In this document: one piece after another, positions 22,891-31,430 of the stretch | Layout of the letters: each line of letters begins with the position of its first letter | Numbering within the stretch: position 1 is the first letter of the stretch | Assembly: GCF_000483485.1 (NCBI RefSeq) | Contig: NZ_KI519609.1 | Span: forward strand, 1,269,460-1,333,459 | DNA from: Thiomicrorhabdus chilensis DSM 12352 | Lineage (GTDB): Bacteria; Pseudomonadota; Gammaproteobacteria; Thiomicrospirales; Thiomicrospiraceae | Direction: 5' to 3' | Length of the DNA: 64,000 bases | The notes under the pieces: generated by a model | What the model was told of the DNA's origin: nothing | The model's input: only the letters and a program-made list of their open reading frames with translations | Databases searched by the model: none | Made by a program: the position numbers and the translations under genes

Positions 22891-25530
22891 TCAGGTTTCA
22901 ATTAAATCCAGCAGAGCCTGGATTAACTTATCCTTTTGTGTCTGTTCGGTGATGGCGCGATCATGCGTATCGCTGATTAAAAATACATCTTCAGCTTTCT
23001 CGCCCACGGTGTTGATTTTAGCGTCATGAATACGAATGTTGCAGGTCTTTAAGGCCAGTCCGATTCTGGAAAGCAATCCGGGAATGTCCTTGGTTTGAAT
23101 GCTAAGTTCGCTCAAGTGCTTGTTGATTTTGTGGAATGAAATTTCAGTGGGTGTTTCAAAACAGCGTACCCGGCGCGAGTTATGGAACGGCTGAACCTCG
23201 TGAGGTTCGATTTCAGGTAAGGCCAGTTGCTGTTGGATCTTTTCTACAATCGCTTTATGCATCTGTTTATCCGAAATGCTGTGCAACTCATTATCCAGTA
23301 TGTAAAGAATGACCAGCATCATCTTTGTTTGCGTGGAGTAAATGCGCGCTTCCATGATATTCAAATGGAGTTTGTCCATGGCCGACGAGATGTGGGCAAA
23401 CAGATAATCCCGGTCCGGCATGTAAATCATCAACTCCGTCGCACCGCGCTGGGTTTGGTTTTGGAGATGGATATGAATTTGGTCGAGTTCGGCCCGATAC
23501 AGCAGTTTGGTAATGCGGGCGACATCGTTTGGCGTTTGTCGACTGAAGAACTCGGTTTTGTTCAGACTATCCCAAAACGGTTGATAATCCAAAGACCTTA
23601 GGTCACGTTTTGCAAGCAAATCTTTGGCTCGTTCCTGAGTTTGCAGTGCCTTTTTAGCCCGGTTTTTCGGCGTGCTTGAGCGTTCATCCAGAACCTTTGA
23701 CGTCTCATTGTAGAGTTCCAGAAACAGGGCGTTTTTCCAGTCGTTCCACACATCGTCAGACGTGGCACAAACATCGGCGACCGTCAACAGGTAAAGGTAA
23801 TCCAAGTGTTGATGGTCTTTGACCAGTTCGGCAAAATGATGGATCACTTCCGGATTGCTCAAATCCTTTTTCTGGGCGATGCCCGAGAACTCCAGGTGAT
23901 GACGAACCAGCCAACTTAACAGAAGGCCGTCCTTTTCAGAAAGGTTGTGCTGATCGGCAAACTCCAGTGCGTCTTCGGCTCCCAATACTTCGTGCGCACC
24001 GCCGCGACCTTTAGCAATGTCGTGGAACAGGCCTGCTAGAAAGAGAATTTCCGGTTTGCAGATGGATTTGGCAATCTGGTGCGCAGTTGGGTATTCATAG
24101 GCGAATTCGTCCACAAAAAACCGGCGCAGATTGCGGATCACCAAAATGGTGTGGTCATCGACTGTGTAGGCATGAAAGATATTGAACTGCATGAGTCCGC
24201 TGATTTTCTTAAAAACCGGCAAATAGGCACTCAGAATGCCATAGCTGTGCATGCGTTTAATCGCGGCATTGACGCCATGAGGCTGACGGAAAATTTCGAT
24301 GAACAGGGCGTTATTGATGGTGTCATTGCGAAAATCCTCGTCAATCAAATGTAGGTTGTCGCGGATGGAGCGGATAGTATGCGAACGGATGCCTTCAATT
24401 TCCGGGTAGTGCTGCAAAATCAGGAATATCTCCAGCAGAGCCGAAGGAAACTGTTTGAATACCTCCGGGTGTTGGATATCCAGATACTGATCCACCGTCT
24501 TGAAACGTGTATTGATTTTTTTGATCTCCGGCTGGCCGGAATTAAAGATCTCTTCCCTGAAGTGCTGCAGCAGAATTTCATTGAGTTTGACTACATTCTG
24601 CACATTACGGTAATAGCTGTTCATAAACTGCTCTACCGCCATCTTCTCATCGGTATCCTGATAGCCAAACGTCTCCGCTATATGTTGCTGGTGATCGAAC
24701 AGCAGACGGTCTTCACGGCGTTTCTTGAAGCGGTGCAGGGCAAAACGTACCCGGTTCAGGTACTTGTAGGCGGCTTCAATTTCACGATACTCCTCAGTGG
24801 TCAAGAACTGATGCTGTAACAACTGGTTAATGGATGAGGCCTTGTAGTGACGTTTCGCCACCCAGTAGACGGTCTGGATGTCACGCAAACCACCTGGGCT
24901 TTCTTTAACATTGGGTTCCAGTTGATAGGTGGTGTCGTTGAAACGTTTGTGACGAGTTTCCTGTTCGGCGAACTTGGCTTGAAAAAAAGTCTGGCTTGGC
25001 CAAAAATCACTGCGGTTCCAAATGTTCATCAAGCCTTCATAGAGCTCGTAATCACCGGTGATCCAGCGCGATTCAAGCAGGTTGGTTGCGGTGGCCACGT
25101 CTTCAAGACCAGCGCTAACGCATTCGTCCACGGTGCGCAGTGCGTGACCGACATCGAAGCCCAAATCCCATAGAAAGGTTATAAATTGAGAGAATGCTTC
25201 TTGATTGCAGGCCGCTTCATCGGTCAAAATCAGCACGTCGATATCGGAATAGGGGTGCAGTTCACCGCGACCATATCCACCTACGGCCAGCAAGGCGGCC
25301 GGTACCTCGGCTGGAATAAAGTGATGCCAGATCTTTTTGAGAATTTGATCAATAAAAGTGGAACGCTCTTTAACCAGCTCAGCTACCGCGGCCCCTTGAT
25401 CATATTGCGAAAACTGATGTTCGGTAAATTGCTTCAAGGTTTCACGCCCAGCCTGTATGGCTTCAAAAGGGTTGCTACCTTGATCTAACGCCTGCACAAA
25501 ACTGGGAACCGTAGAGGGGGCTGAGCTCAT
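22891..25530 (-). CDS. glnD: [Protein-PII] uridylyltransferase / uridylyl-removing enzyme GlnD
   Basis: An 879-residue bifunctional nitrogen sensor (E. coli 890). It uridylylates PII when glutamine is low and removes UMP when it is high. Domains in order: nucleotidyltransferase with GGYGRGE (about 84-90) and the SDIDVL metal Asp pair; the GlnD helical domain; an HD domain with LFHDIAKGRGGAHE (about 500), which carries the removing activity; and two C-terminal ACT domains (from about 690 and 800) that bind glutamine. All key residues are present. The gene lies between dapD and map as in E. coli, with 80 bp to map on the same strand. Confidence 0.97.
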   Translation of the reverse strand: MSSAPSTVPSFVQALDQGSNPFEAIQAGRETLKQFTEHQFSQYDQGAAVAELVKERSTFIDQILKKIWHHFIPAEVPAALLAVGGYGRGELHPYSDIDVLILTDEAACNQEAFSQFITFLWDLGFDVGHALRTVDECVSAGLEDVATATNLLESRWITGDYELYEGLMNIWNRSDFWPSQTFFQAKFAEQETRHKRFNDTTYQLEPNVKESPGGLRDIQTVYWVAKRHYKASSINQLLQHQFLTTEEYREIEAAYKYLNRVRFALHRFKKRREDRLLFDHQQHIAETFGYQDTDEKMAVEQFMNSYYRNVQNVVKLNEILLQHFREEIFNSGQPEIKKINTRFKTVDQYLDIQHPEVFKQFPSALLEIFLILQHYPEIEGIRSHTIRSIRDNLHLIDEDFRNDTINNALFIEIFRQPHGVNAAIKRMHSYGILSAYLPVFKKISGLMQFNIFHAYTVDDHTILVIRNLRRFFVDEFAYEYPTAHQIAKSICKPEILFLAGLFHDIAKGRGGAHEVLGAEDALEFADQHNLSEKDGLLLSWLVRHHLEFSGIAQKKDLSNPEVIHHFAELVKDHQHLDYLYLLTVADVCATSDDVWNDWKNALFLELYNETSKVLDERSSTPKNRAKKALQTQERAKDLLAKRDLRSLDYQPFWDSLNKTEFFSRQTPNDVARITKLLYRAELDQIHIHLQNQTQRGATELMIYMPDRDYLFAHISSAMDKLHLNIMEARIYSTQTKMMLVILYILDNELHSISDKQMHKAIVEKIQQQLALPEIEPHEVQPFHNSRRVRCFETPTEISFHKINKHLSELSIQTKDIPGLLSRIGLALKTCNIRIHDAKINTVGEKAEDVFLISDTHDRAITEQTQKDKLIQALLDLIET

Positions 25531-25610
25531 GTTAAGGTTACTCGCTTAATTGGTTTAAGAGGTGGAAATCTTCATTTTACAATGGTCAGGCAAGAAGCAC
25601 GGCAATTCAA

Positions 25611-26396
25611 TTAAACGGGCAATACCGGCTTTTCACCTTCTCGCAAAGTAAAGATTTCATAGCCGTCTTCGGTGACCGTCAAAGTATGTTCCCATTGAGC
25701 GGACAGTTTGCGGTCTTTGGTGATGACCGTCCAGTTGTCCCCCAATAATTTCACTGCCGCCTTGCCAAGGTTGATCATTGGTTCGATGGTAAATACCATT
25801 CCGGGCTTGAGCACAATCTCTTTCAATTCCGGTGCGGCATAATGCAGTACTTGAGGCTCTTCATGAAAATCGGCACCGATGCCGTGGCCGCAATACTCTC
25901 TGACTACCGAGAAACCTTGCTGTTCAGCATGGTTTTGAATGGCGAGAGCCACATCATATAACGTCGCCTCCGGTTTGACTTGTTCTATTCCCAGCCACAA
26001 ACATTCTTGCGCAACTTGGCACAATCGGTGGGCAAAAGGTTTGACATCGCCCACTTCGAACATTCTGCTGGTATCGCCATGGTAACCGTCTTTAATGACG
26101 GTGACGTCAATATTGACGATATCGCCTTTTTTAAGTTTTTTGTTGTCGTCGGGAATGCCGTGACAGACTACGTGATTAATGGATATACAACTGGAAGCCG
26201 GGAATCCGTGGTAGTTGAGAGTAGCAGGAATAACATTTTGCTGGTTTGTCATATAATCATGCATAATACGGTTTAGCTCACCGGTGGATACACCGGCAAC
26301 CACATGGGGTTCAATCATTTCCAGAACCTCAGCGGCCAGTCGTCCCGCCAGTCTTAACTTTTGAATTTCTTGTGCTGTTTTGATTTTTATTGCCAT
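25611..26396 (-). CDS. map: Methionine aminopeptidase type I
   Basis: A 261-residue type I enzyme (E. coli 264) that removes the initiator Met from nascent proteins. The di-metal site is complete: Asp in VNIDVTVIKDGYHGDTSRMF (two Asp), His in EYCGHGIGADFHEEPQ, Glu in MVFTIEPMIN and Glu in QWEHTLTVT. The substrate-side His is in INHVVCHGIPDD. It is divergent from rpsB, the classic arrangement in gammaproteobacteria. Confidence 0.97.
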   Translation of the reverse strand: MAIKIKTAQEIQKLRLAGRLAAEVLEMIEPHVVAGVSTGELNRIMHDYMTNQQNVIPATLNYHGFPASSCISINHVVCHGIPDDNKKLKKGDIVNIDVTVIKDGYHGDTSRMFEVGDVKPFAHRLCQVAQECLWLGIEQVKPEATLYDVALAIQNHAEQQGFSVVREYCGHGIGADFHEEPQVLHYAAPELKEIVLKPGMVFTIEPMINLGKAAVKLLGDNWTVITKDRKLSAQWEHTLTVTEDGYEIFTLREGEKPVLPV

Positions 26397-26452
26397 AGTG
26401 TGATCGCTTTGATGTGAACCGCTAAAAATTAACCGAAATAGTAGGATTTAAA

Positions 26453-26481
26453 TTGTGAAATTGGGCGGAATATGATATAAA
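26453..26481 (+). promoter_or_regulatory. rpsB promoter
   Basis: TTGTGA (26453-26458), a 17-bp spacer and TATAAA (26476-26481). It is well placed in the map/rpsB divergent spacer and would give a leader of roughly 140 bases ahead of rpsB. Confidence 0.7.
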
Positions 26482-26537
26482 TGCCGCGCCTTTCGAATGA
26501 GAGGAATTCTAACAGAAAATCCGCACGTTTACCGAGA

Positions 26538-26592
26538 CATAAAACGGGGTGCTGGAAAACCTTTACTTAAGGTGTTTCGAGTTCGTTTTATG
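26538..26592 (+). promoter_or_regulatory. Structured rpsB leader, candidate S2 autoregulatory site
   Basis: CATAAAACG (26538-26546) pairs perfectly with CGTTTTATG (26584-26592). The inner part forms ACCTT/AAGGT (26559-26563 with 26569-26573). The element ends 38 bases before the rpsB start. E. coli rpsB has a structured leader through which S2 represses its own operon; the position here agrees, while sequence homology is not established. Confidence 0.55.
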
Positions 26593-26630
26593 GGTGAACG
26601 GAGGCCTAACCCCAAATTGGAGAAAAAATC

Positions 26631-27371
26631 ATGGCAAAAGTTACAATGCGCCAAATGCTAGAAGCCGGTGTTCACTTCGGACACCAGACCCGTTACTGGA
26701 ACCCTAAAATGGGTGAGTACATCTTTGGTGCTCGCAATAAGATTCATATCGTTAACCTTGAGAAAACCCTTCCATTATTCAATGATGCATTGAATGTCAT
26801 GGGCGGTGTTGCTGCAAACAAAGGTAAAGTGTTGTTTGTGGGTACTAAACGTGCAGCCCGTGATATCGTTGCTGAAGAAGCGACCCGTTGTGGCATGCCA
26901 TATGTAAACCACCGTTGGTTGGGTGGTATGTTGACAAACTTCAAAACCATTAAGCAGTCTATCAAGCGTTTAAAAGAGCTTGAAACCATGGAACAAGATG
27001 GTACTTTTGAGAAGATCACCAAGAAAGAAGCACTGATGATGCGTCGCCAGAAAGACAAGCTAGAGCTTTCTTTGGGTGGTATCAAAGATATGCGCGCCAT
27101 GCCAGATGCTATTTTCGTTATCGATACAGGTAATGAATCTATCGCCATCCAGGAAGCCAAGAATCTAGGCATTCCGGTTATTGGTGTGGTTGATACCAAC
27201 AACGACCCACGTGCTATCGACTATGTTATTCCTGGTAACGACGATGCTATCCGTGCCATCAAACTTTACCTATCGGCTGCGGCTGACGCTGTCATTGAAG
27301 GTAAAAACACCATTACAACTGCGGTTGAAGGTGATGATTTCGTAGAAGCTGAAGAAAAAGCGGCCGAATAA
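26631..27371 (+). CDS. rpsB: 30S ribosomal protein S2
   Basis: A 246-residue S2 protein (E. coli 241). It binds late to the 30S subunit near S1. Diagnostic stretches are [55 protein letters not shown] and [22 protein letters not shown]. The C-terminal tail is acidic (AEEKAAE). It is preceded by TTGGAGAA and is first in the rpsB-tsf unit, with an attenuating terminator before tsf. Confidence 0.98.
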   Translation: MAKVTMRQMLEAGVHFGHQTRYWNPKMGEYIFGARNKIHIVNLEKTLPLFNDALNVMGGVAANKGKVLFVGTKRAARDIVAEEATRCGMPYVNHRWLGGMLTNFKTIKQSIKRLKELETMEQDGTFEKITKKEALMMRRQKDKLELSLGGIKDMRAMPDAIFVIDTGNESIAIQEAKNLGIPVIGVVDTNNDPRAIDYVIPGNDDAIRAIKLYLSAAADAVIEGKNTITTAVEGDDFVEAEEKAAE

Positions 27372-27379
27372 AATTGAAC

Positions 27380-27405
27380 AGGCCTGGTCATAACCGGGCC
27401 TTTTT
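27380..27405 (+). terminator. Intercistronic terminator between rpsB and tsf
   Basis: AGGCCTGGT (27380-27388) pairs with ACCGGGCCT (27393-27401) around CATA with one G-U pair, followed by TTTTG. The left arm contains a CAGGCCTG copy. An intercistronic terminator that lowers tsf expression is also known in E. coli. Confidence 0.8.
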
Positions 27406-27440
27406 GTTTAACGAATTCACTCAAGATAAGGAATAACATT

Positions 27441-28325
27441 ATGGCGATTACAGCTGGTATGGTAAAAGAACTGCGCGAAATGACCGGCGCAGGTATGATG
27501 GATTGTAAAAAGGCATTGGCCGAAACCGATGGTGATATGGATGCTGCGGTTGAATTTCTTCGCAAGAAGGGCATGGCTGGTGCAGATAAAAAAGCAGGAC
27601 GTGTTGCAGCTGAAGGTGTGGTTGCAATTGCCGTTTCTGACGATAAGAAAAAAGCGGCTATCGCAGAAGTGAACTGTGAAACCGATTTTGTTGCCAAAGG
27701 TGACGAGTTCAAAGATTTCGCCAATGAAATCGCACAGATCGCATTGGCAAAAGGCACGACGGATATCGAAGCGTTAATGGGTGAAACCATGGCTAATGGT
27801 CAGACGATTGATCTTCGTCGTCGTGAACTCATCGCTAAAATTGGTGAAAATATCGCAGTACGTCGTGTTGAGCTGATTGAAACCAATGGCCAAATCGGTC
27901 AATACCAGCACGGCGAGAAGATCGGTGTTGTGGTCGATATGACTGGTGGCAATGAAGACTTGGCACGTGATGTCGCCATGCATGTAGCAGCATTGAAGCC
28001 AACAGCCGTTTCTGCGGATGACGTAGACCAAGAAATGGTTGAGAAAGAGCGTAATTTCCAGATCGAACAGGCAAAAGAAAGCGGCAAGCCAATGGAGATT
28101 ATCGAGAAGATGATTGAAGGGCGTATGCGTAAATTCCTTCAGGAAATCACGTTGTTAGGTCAGCCTTTTGTTAAGGATTCTGATCAGACTGTTGAAAAAC
28201 TTCTTAAATCAAATGATGCGTCTGTAAGTAGCTTCATTCGTTTGGAAGTGGGTGAAGGTATTGAGATTGAAGAAACCAACTTTGCGGATGAAGTCGCTGC
28301 GGCTGCAAAAGCAGTAACCGGTTAA
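27441..28325 (+). CDS. tsf: Elongation factor Ts
   Basis: A 294-residue nucleotide exchange factor for EF-Tu (E. coli 283). The N-terminal module MVKELREMTGAGMMDCKKALAE contacts EF-Tu, and NCETDFVAK in the core contains the TDFV motif that disrupts Mg2+ binding in EF-Tu. The dimerisation module and C-terminal module are complete. The start follows AAGGAATAAC. It lies 69 bp after rpsB. Confidence 0.98.
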   Translation: MAITAGMVKELREMTGAGMMDCKKALAETDGDMDAAVEFLRKKGMAGADKKAGRVAAEGVVAIAVSDDKKKAAIAEVNCETDFVAKGDEFKDFANEIAQIALAKGTTDIEALMGETMANGQTIDLRRRELIAKIGENIAVRRVELIETNGQIGQYQHGEKIGVVVDMTGGNEDLARDVAMHVAALKPTAVSADDVDQEMVEKERNFQIEQAKESGKPMEIIEKMIEGRMRKFLQEITLLGQPFVKDSDQTVEKLLKSNDASVSSFIRLEVGEGIEIEETNFADEVAAAAKAVTG

Positions 28326-28352
28326 TCAAACTTCTTTCTTAAGGCCATGGTC

Positions 28353-28395
28353 AGCTTTTGGTGGGTAACCACAAAAGCTTTCTGTGGCTTTTTTG
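28353..28395 (+). terminator. tsf terminator with a competing upstream hairpin
   Basis: CCACA (28369-28373) pairs with TGTGG (28383-28387) and is followed by CTTTTTTG, a short terminator. The same CCACAAAAGCT arm can instead pair with AGCTTTTGGTGG (28353-28364) to form a longer hairpin that would disrupt the terminator. This is an attenuator-like arrangement ahead of pyrH. Confidence 0.55.
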
Positions 28396-28478
28396 TATCC
28401 AAAAACGTTTTGTAAGAGGCTTTGTTTACGAGAGTTTCTTACAAAACGCTTAGGCTTAAATTCAGTAAGGAAAAAATC

Positions 28479-29198
28479 ATGGCATTGAAATACAAACGCA
28501 TTCTTTTAAAGTTTAGTGGTGAAGCACTGATGGGAAAAGGGCAGTTTGGTTTGGACGCCGACACCTTGAAGCAGGTGGTTGGTGAGGTTAAGGCGCTGCA
28601 TGATTTAGGGGTTGAGATTGGCATCGTCGTAGGAGGAGGCAATATTTTCCGCGGCGCCCAGATCCAAGGTGCTGGCATCCAGCGAACCACCGGGGATCAT
28701 ATGGGAATGATGGCAACCGTCATTAACGCGATTGCACTGCGAGATGTAATTGAAAGCGCCGGACTTTCATCCAGTGTGTATTCAGCGATGACGATTGAAG
28801 GCGTTTCCAGCGGGTTTAATGCCAATGAGGTAAAGAAACAGTTGGCAAACGGTAACATCGTTGTATTTGCGGCCGGAACGGGCAGTCCGTTTTTCACAAC
28901 CGATACCGCAGCGGCTTTGCGAGGCGTGGAAATCGATGCTGATATCGTATTGAAAGCCACTAAGGTGGACGGCATTTATACCGCAGATCCGGTCAAGGAT
29001 GCTTCCGCAACTCGCTACCAATCCCTTACTTACGATCAAGTGATACAGAAGAATCTGCAGGTAATGGATATGACCGCCTTTGTATTGTGCCGAGACCATA
29101 AGATGCCGATTCGTGTTTTTGATATGTTTAAAGACCATGCCGCCATTAGAATTGTTCAGGGTGAAGATGAAGGCACCTTGGTAAGCTCAGGAGAATAA
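28479..29198 (+). CDS. pyrH: UMP kinase
   Basis: A 239-residue hexameric uridylate kinase of the amino-acid-kinase fold (E. coli 241). It phosphorylates UMP to UDP. Motifs are [60 protein letters not shown] and [10 protein letters not shown]. The ATG at 28479 is favoured by AAGGAA at the right distance; an upstream in-frame TTG/ATG at 28422 would add an atypical extension. It ends two bases before frr. Confidence 0.97.
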   Translation: MALKYKRILLKFSGEALMGKGQFGLDADTLKQVVGEVKALHDLGVEIGIVVGGGNIFRGAQIQGAGIQRTTGDHMGMMATVINAIALRDVIESAGLSSSVYSAMTIEGVSSGFNANEVKKQLANGNIVVFAAGTGSPFFTTDTAAALRGVEIDADIVLKATKVDGIYTADPVKDASATRYQSLTYDQVIQKNLQVMDMTAFVLCRDHKMPIRVFDMFKDHAAIRIVQGEDEGTLVSSGE

Positions 29199-29200
29199 AG

Positions 29201-29758
29201 ATGATAAATGAAATTCGTGAAGATGCTAAAAACAGAATGCAGAAATCTTTCGAGAACTTGGAAAGCAATTTTGCCAAGATTCGTACAGGTCGTGCACACC
29301 CAAGTATCCTTGACTCAATATCCGTTGAATATTACGGCTCTGAAGTGCCGATTAGCCAAGTAGCCAATGTCAATATTGAAGACGCGAGAACCCTGACGGT
29401 ACAACCTTGGGAGCAGCCAATGGTCGCGGTCGTTGAAAAGGCGATCATGACGTCCGACCTGGGCATCAACCCGTCAACCACCGGAAACTTGATCCGCATT
29501 CCTATGCCGCCGCTGACGGAAGAACGCCGCCGAGACTTTATCAAGGTGGCGCGCAACGAGGCTGAACAGGCTAGGGTAGCTATCCGTAATATCCGTCGCG
29601 ATGCCAACAATGACATCAAGACCTTATTAAAGGACAAGGACATTACCGAAGACGAGGCTCGCCAGGCAGAAGACCAGATTCAGAAAATTACCGATGAGAT
29701 CGTTGGCAAAGTTGACAGCTCTCTTGCGGAAAAAGAAGCGAGCTTAATGGAAATTTAA
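29201..29758 (+). CDS. frr: Ribosome recycling factor
   Basis: A 185-residue RRF, exactly the E. coli length. It splits post-termination ribosomes together with EF-G. Landmarks are [15 protein letters not shown], the hinge segment with SQVANV and LTVQPWEQ, and the helical [32 protein letters not shown] ribosome site lies in the last codons of pyrH. A long terminator follows, so the uppS group probably starts a new transcript. Confidence 0.98.
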   Translation: MINEIREDAKNRMQKSFENLESNFAKIRTGRAHPSILDSISVEYYGSEVPISQVANVNIEDARTLTVQPWEQPMVAVVEKAIMTSDLGINPSTTGNLIRIPMPPLTEERRRDFIKVARNEAEQARVAIRNIRRDANNDIKTLLKDKDITEDEARQAEDQIQKITDEIVGKVDSSLAEKEASLMEI

Positions 29759-29805
29759 GTCGATATTTACGCCGTTTTACGGCATAATCTACTGGTTTTT
29801 TCAAT

Positions 29806-29857
29806 AAAACGGCCTTTTCATCTATCGGATCTCTCCATGGTGAATGGCCGTTTTTTT
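29806..29857 (+). terminator. frr terminator
   Basis: AAAACGGCC (29806-29814) pairs with GGCCGTTTT (29846-29854), extended inward by TTCA/TGAA (29817-29820 with 29841-29844), and ends in a T-run. Confidence 0.85.
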
Positions 29858-29886
29858 CATCTAGGTTATCCGCTCAGGGGCTTGTT

Positions 29887-30624
29887 TTGCTTAAACCCAA
29901 AAACCAACAGCTAAGTATTCCACAACATATCGCCATCATTATGGATGGTAACGGCCGTTGGGCAAAAAAGCGTCTTCTCCCTCGTTTCATCGGTCATCAG
30001 AAAGGTTTGAATGCGGTCAAGCGTGTGGTCTCTCACTGTTCGGAACTGGGTGTTCGCTCTCTTACTTTATTTGCCTTCAGCACTGAAAACTGGCGTCGTC
30101 CAGAAGATGAGGTCAACAAGCTTATGGGCTTGTTTCTCAAGGCTCTGCAACGTGAAGTGGGAAAATTGGATGAAAACAACGTTAAACTTCAAATTATCGG
30201 AGATCGTTCCGCGTTCAGTGAGGAAATTCAAGCCAATATCGAACTGGCAGAGAGCCGAACAGCTGATAACGTAGGCCTTGTACTGAATATCGCGGCCAAC
30301 TATGGCGGCCGCTGGGATGTGGTGGAAGCGGTCAAGAAATGGCAAGAAAAGAATCCTCATAGCCCAATCTCTGAACTTGACGAGCAGGCGTTGGGCCAAC
30401 ATGTCTGTCTGGCAGGTCTGCCCGAACCCGACCTGCTGATTCGAACCGGTGGAGAGCAACGAATCAGTAATTTTTTAATTTGGCAAATGGCCTACACCGA
30501 GTTTTTTTTCACGCCCACTTTATGGCCCGACTTTGATGAATCTTCAATTGATGAGGCCATCCTCTCTTTTTCTCAGAGAGAAAGACGTTTTGGTAAAACC
30601 GGTGATCAGGTGAAATCATGCTGA
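29887..30624 (+). CDS. uppS: Undecaprenyl diphosphate synthase
   Basis: A 245-residue cis-prenyltransferase that elongates FPP with IPP to the C55 carrier for peptidoglycan and other wall polymers. Motifs are IAIIMDGNGRWAKKR (catalytic Asp), GHQKGLNAVKRVV, LFAFSTENWRRP, LNIAANYGGRWD and LIRTGGEQRISNFLIWQMAYTE. The start appears to be TTG 29887, seven bases after AGGGG; a later ATG (29941) would remove the catalytic motif. It overlaps cdsA by seven bases. Confidence 0.96.
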   Translation: MLKPKNQQLSIPQHIAIIMDGNGRWAKKRLLPRFIGHQKGLNAVKRVVSHCSELGVRSLTLFAFSTENWRRPEDEVNKLMGLFLKALQREVGKLDENNVKLQIIGDRSAFSEEIQANIELAESRTADNVGLVLNIAANYGGRWDVVEAVKKWQEKNPHSPISELDEQALGQHVCLAGLPEPDLLIRTGGEQRISNFLIWQMAYTEFFFTPTLWPDFDESSIDEAILSFSQRERRFGKTGDQVKSC

Positions 30625-31430
30625 AGCAACGTATTATCACCGCCCTGGTATTGGCAATCGGCTCGATCTTGGCGTTATTTTTTGCATCCGACTCCGTTTG
30701 GGTCGGATTGATGCTGGCGCTTTCTGTCATGGCAGCCTGGGAATGGAGCGGATTTGCCGGATTGACTCGCTCGCTACCCCGCATTATTTATGTACTAACG
30801 GTATTAGGCTCTAGTGTTTTGGGGATTTGGTTTTCCAACTTCAACTCAGTGCTGCTGTTAACATTGTTTGAGGTAGCGGTGTTGACCGTTTTCGTGGTGC
30901 GGTTCCAGCGCGCCAAAGGACAAAAAAGTGCCTCCTCAAACTGGAAAGTCTTGGGATTAGGGCTGTTGTTTATCGATCTATTTTGTGTGGCCATGATCGA
31001 GTTAAGGGCGCTGTACTCAGCTGAGTTATTGTTGTTAAGCCTGTTTACCATTTGGGCGGTCGATACCGGCGCCTATTTCAGCGGACGCAAATTTGGCCGT
31101 AAAAAGCTGGCACAATACGTCAGCCCTGGTAAAACCTGGGAAGGGGTTTACGGCGGCGTTTTACTGGCTTTCGTGGTTTCTTTTACTGGTTTGTATTTGC
31201 TCCAGCCAGATCTTAAGTGGCCTATGCTCGCCGTCTCTGCAGCGGCCGCTTTAATCGCTATGTTCTCAGTGATGGGGGATCTGTTCGAAAGTGTTCTCAA
31301 ACGTCAGGCGAACCTAAAGGACAGTGGCTCAATTTTGCCCGGGCATGGCGGGGTTTTGGACCGAATTGACAGTCTGCTAATCGCCGTTCCGCTTTTTTTG
31401 CTTCTTTGGCAGTTGGTGGTGCGTCAGTGA
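30618..31430 (+). CDS. cdsA: Phosphatidate cytidylyltransferase
   Basis: A 270-residue integral membrane enzyme making CDP-diacylglycerol from CTP and phosphatidic acid. Eight or so membrane helices are predicted. The C-terminal signature (SVMGDLFESVLKRQANLKDSGSILPGHGGVLDRIDSLL) is complete, and TIWAVDTGAYFSGRKFGRKKLA precedes it. It overlaps uppS, and its TGA shares one base with the rseP ATG. In Pseudomonas dxr lies between cdsA and rseP; here there is no gap. Confidence 0.96.
   Translation: MLKQRIITALVLAIGSILALFFASDSVWVGLMLALSVMAAWEWSGFAGLTRSLPRIIYVLTVLGSSVLGIWFSNFNSVLLLTLFEVAVLTVFVVRFQRAKGQKSASSNWKVLGLGLLFIDLFCVAMIELRALYSAELLLLSLFTIWAVDTGAYFSGRKFGRKKLAQYVSPGKTWEGVYGGVLLAFVVSFTGLYLLQPDLKWPMLAVSAAAALIAMFSVMGDLFESVLKRQANLKDSGSILPGHGGVLDRIDSLLIAVPLFLLLWQLVVRQ

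Noticed and set aside
24379-24819. 146-codon plus frame within glnD
   Set aside because: Antisense to the GlnD middle domain, with no independent support.
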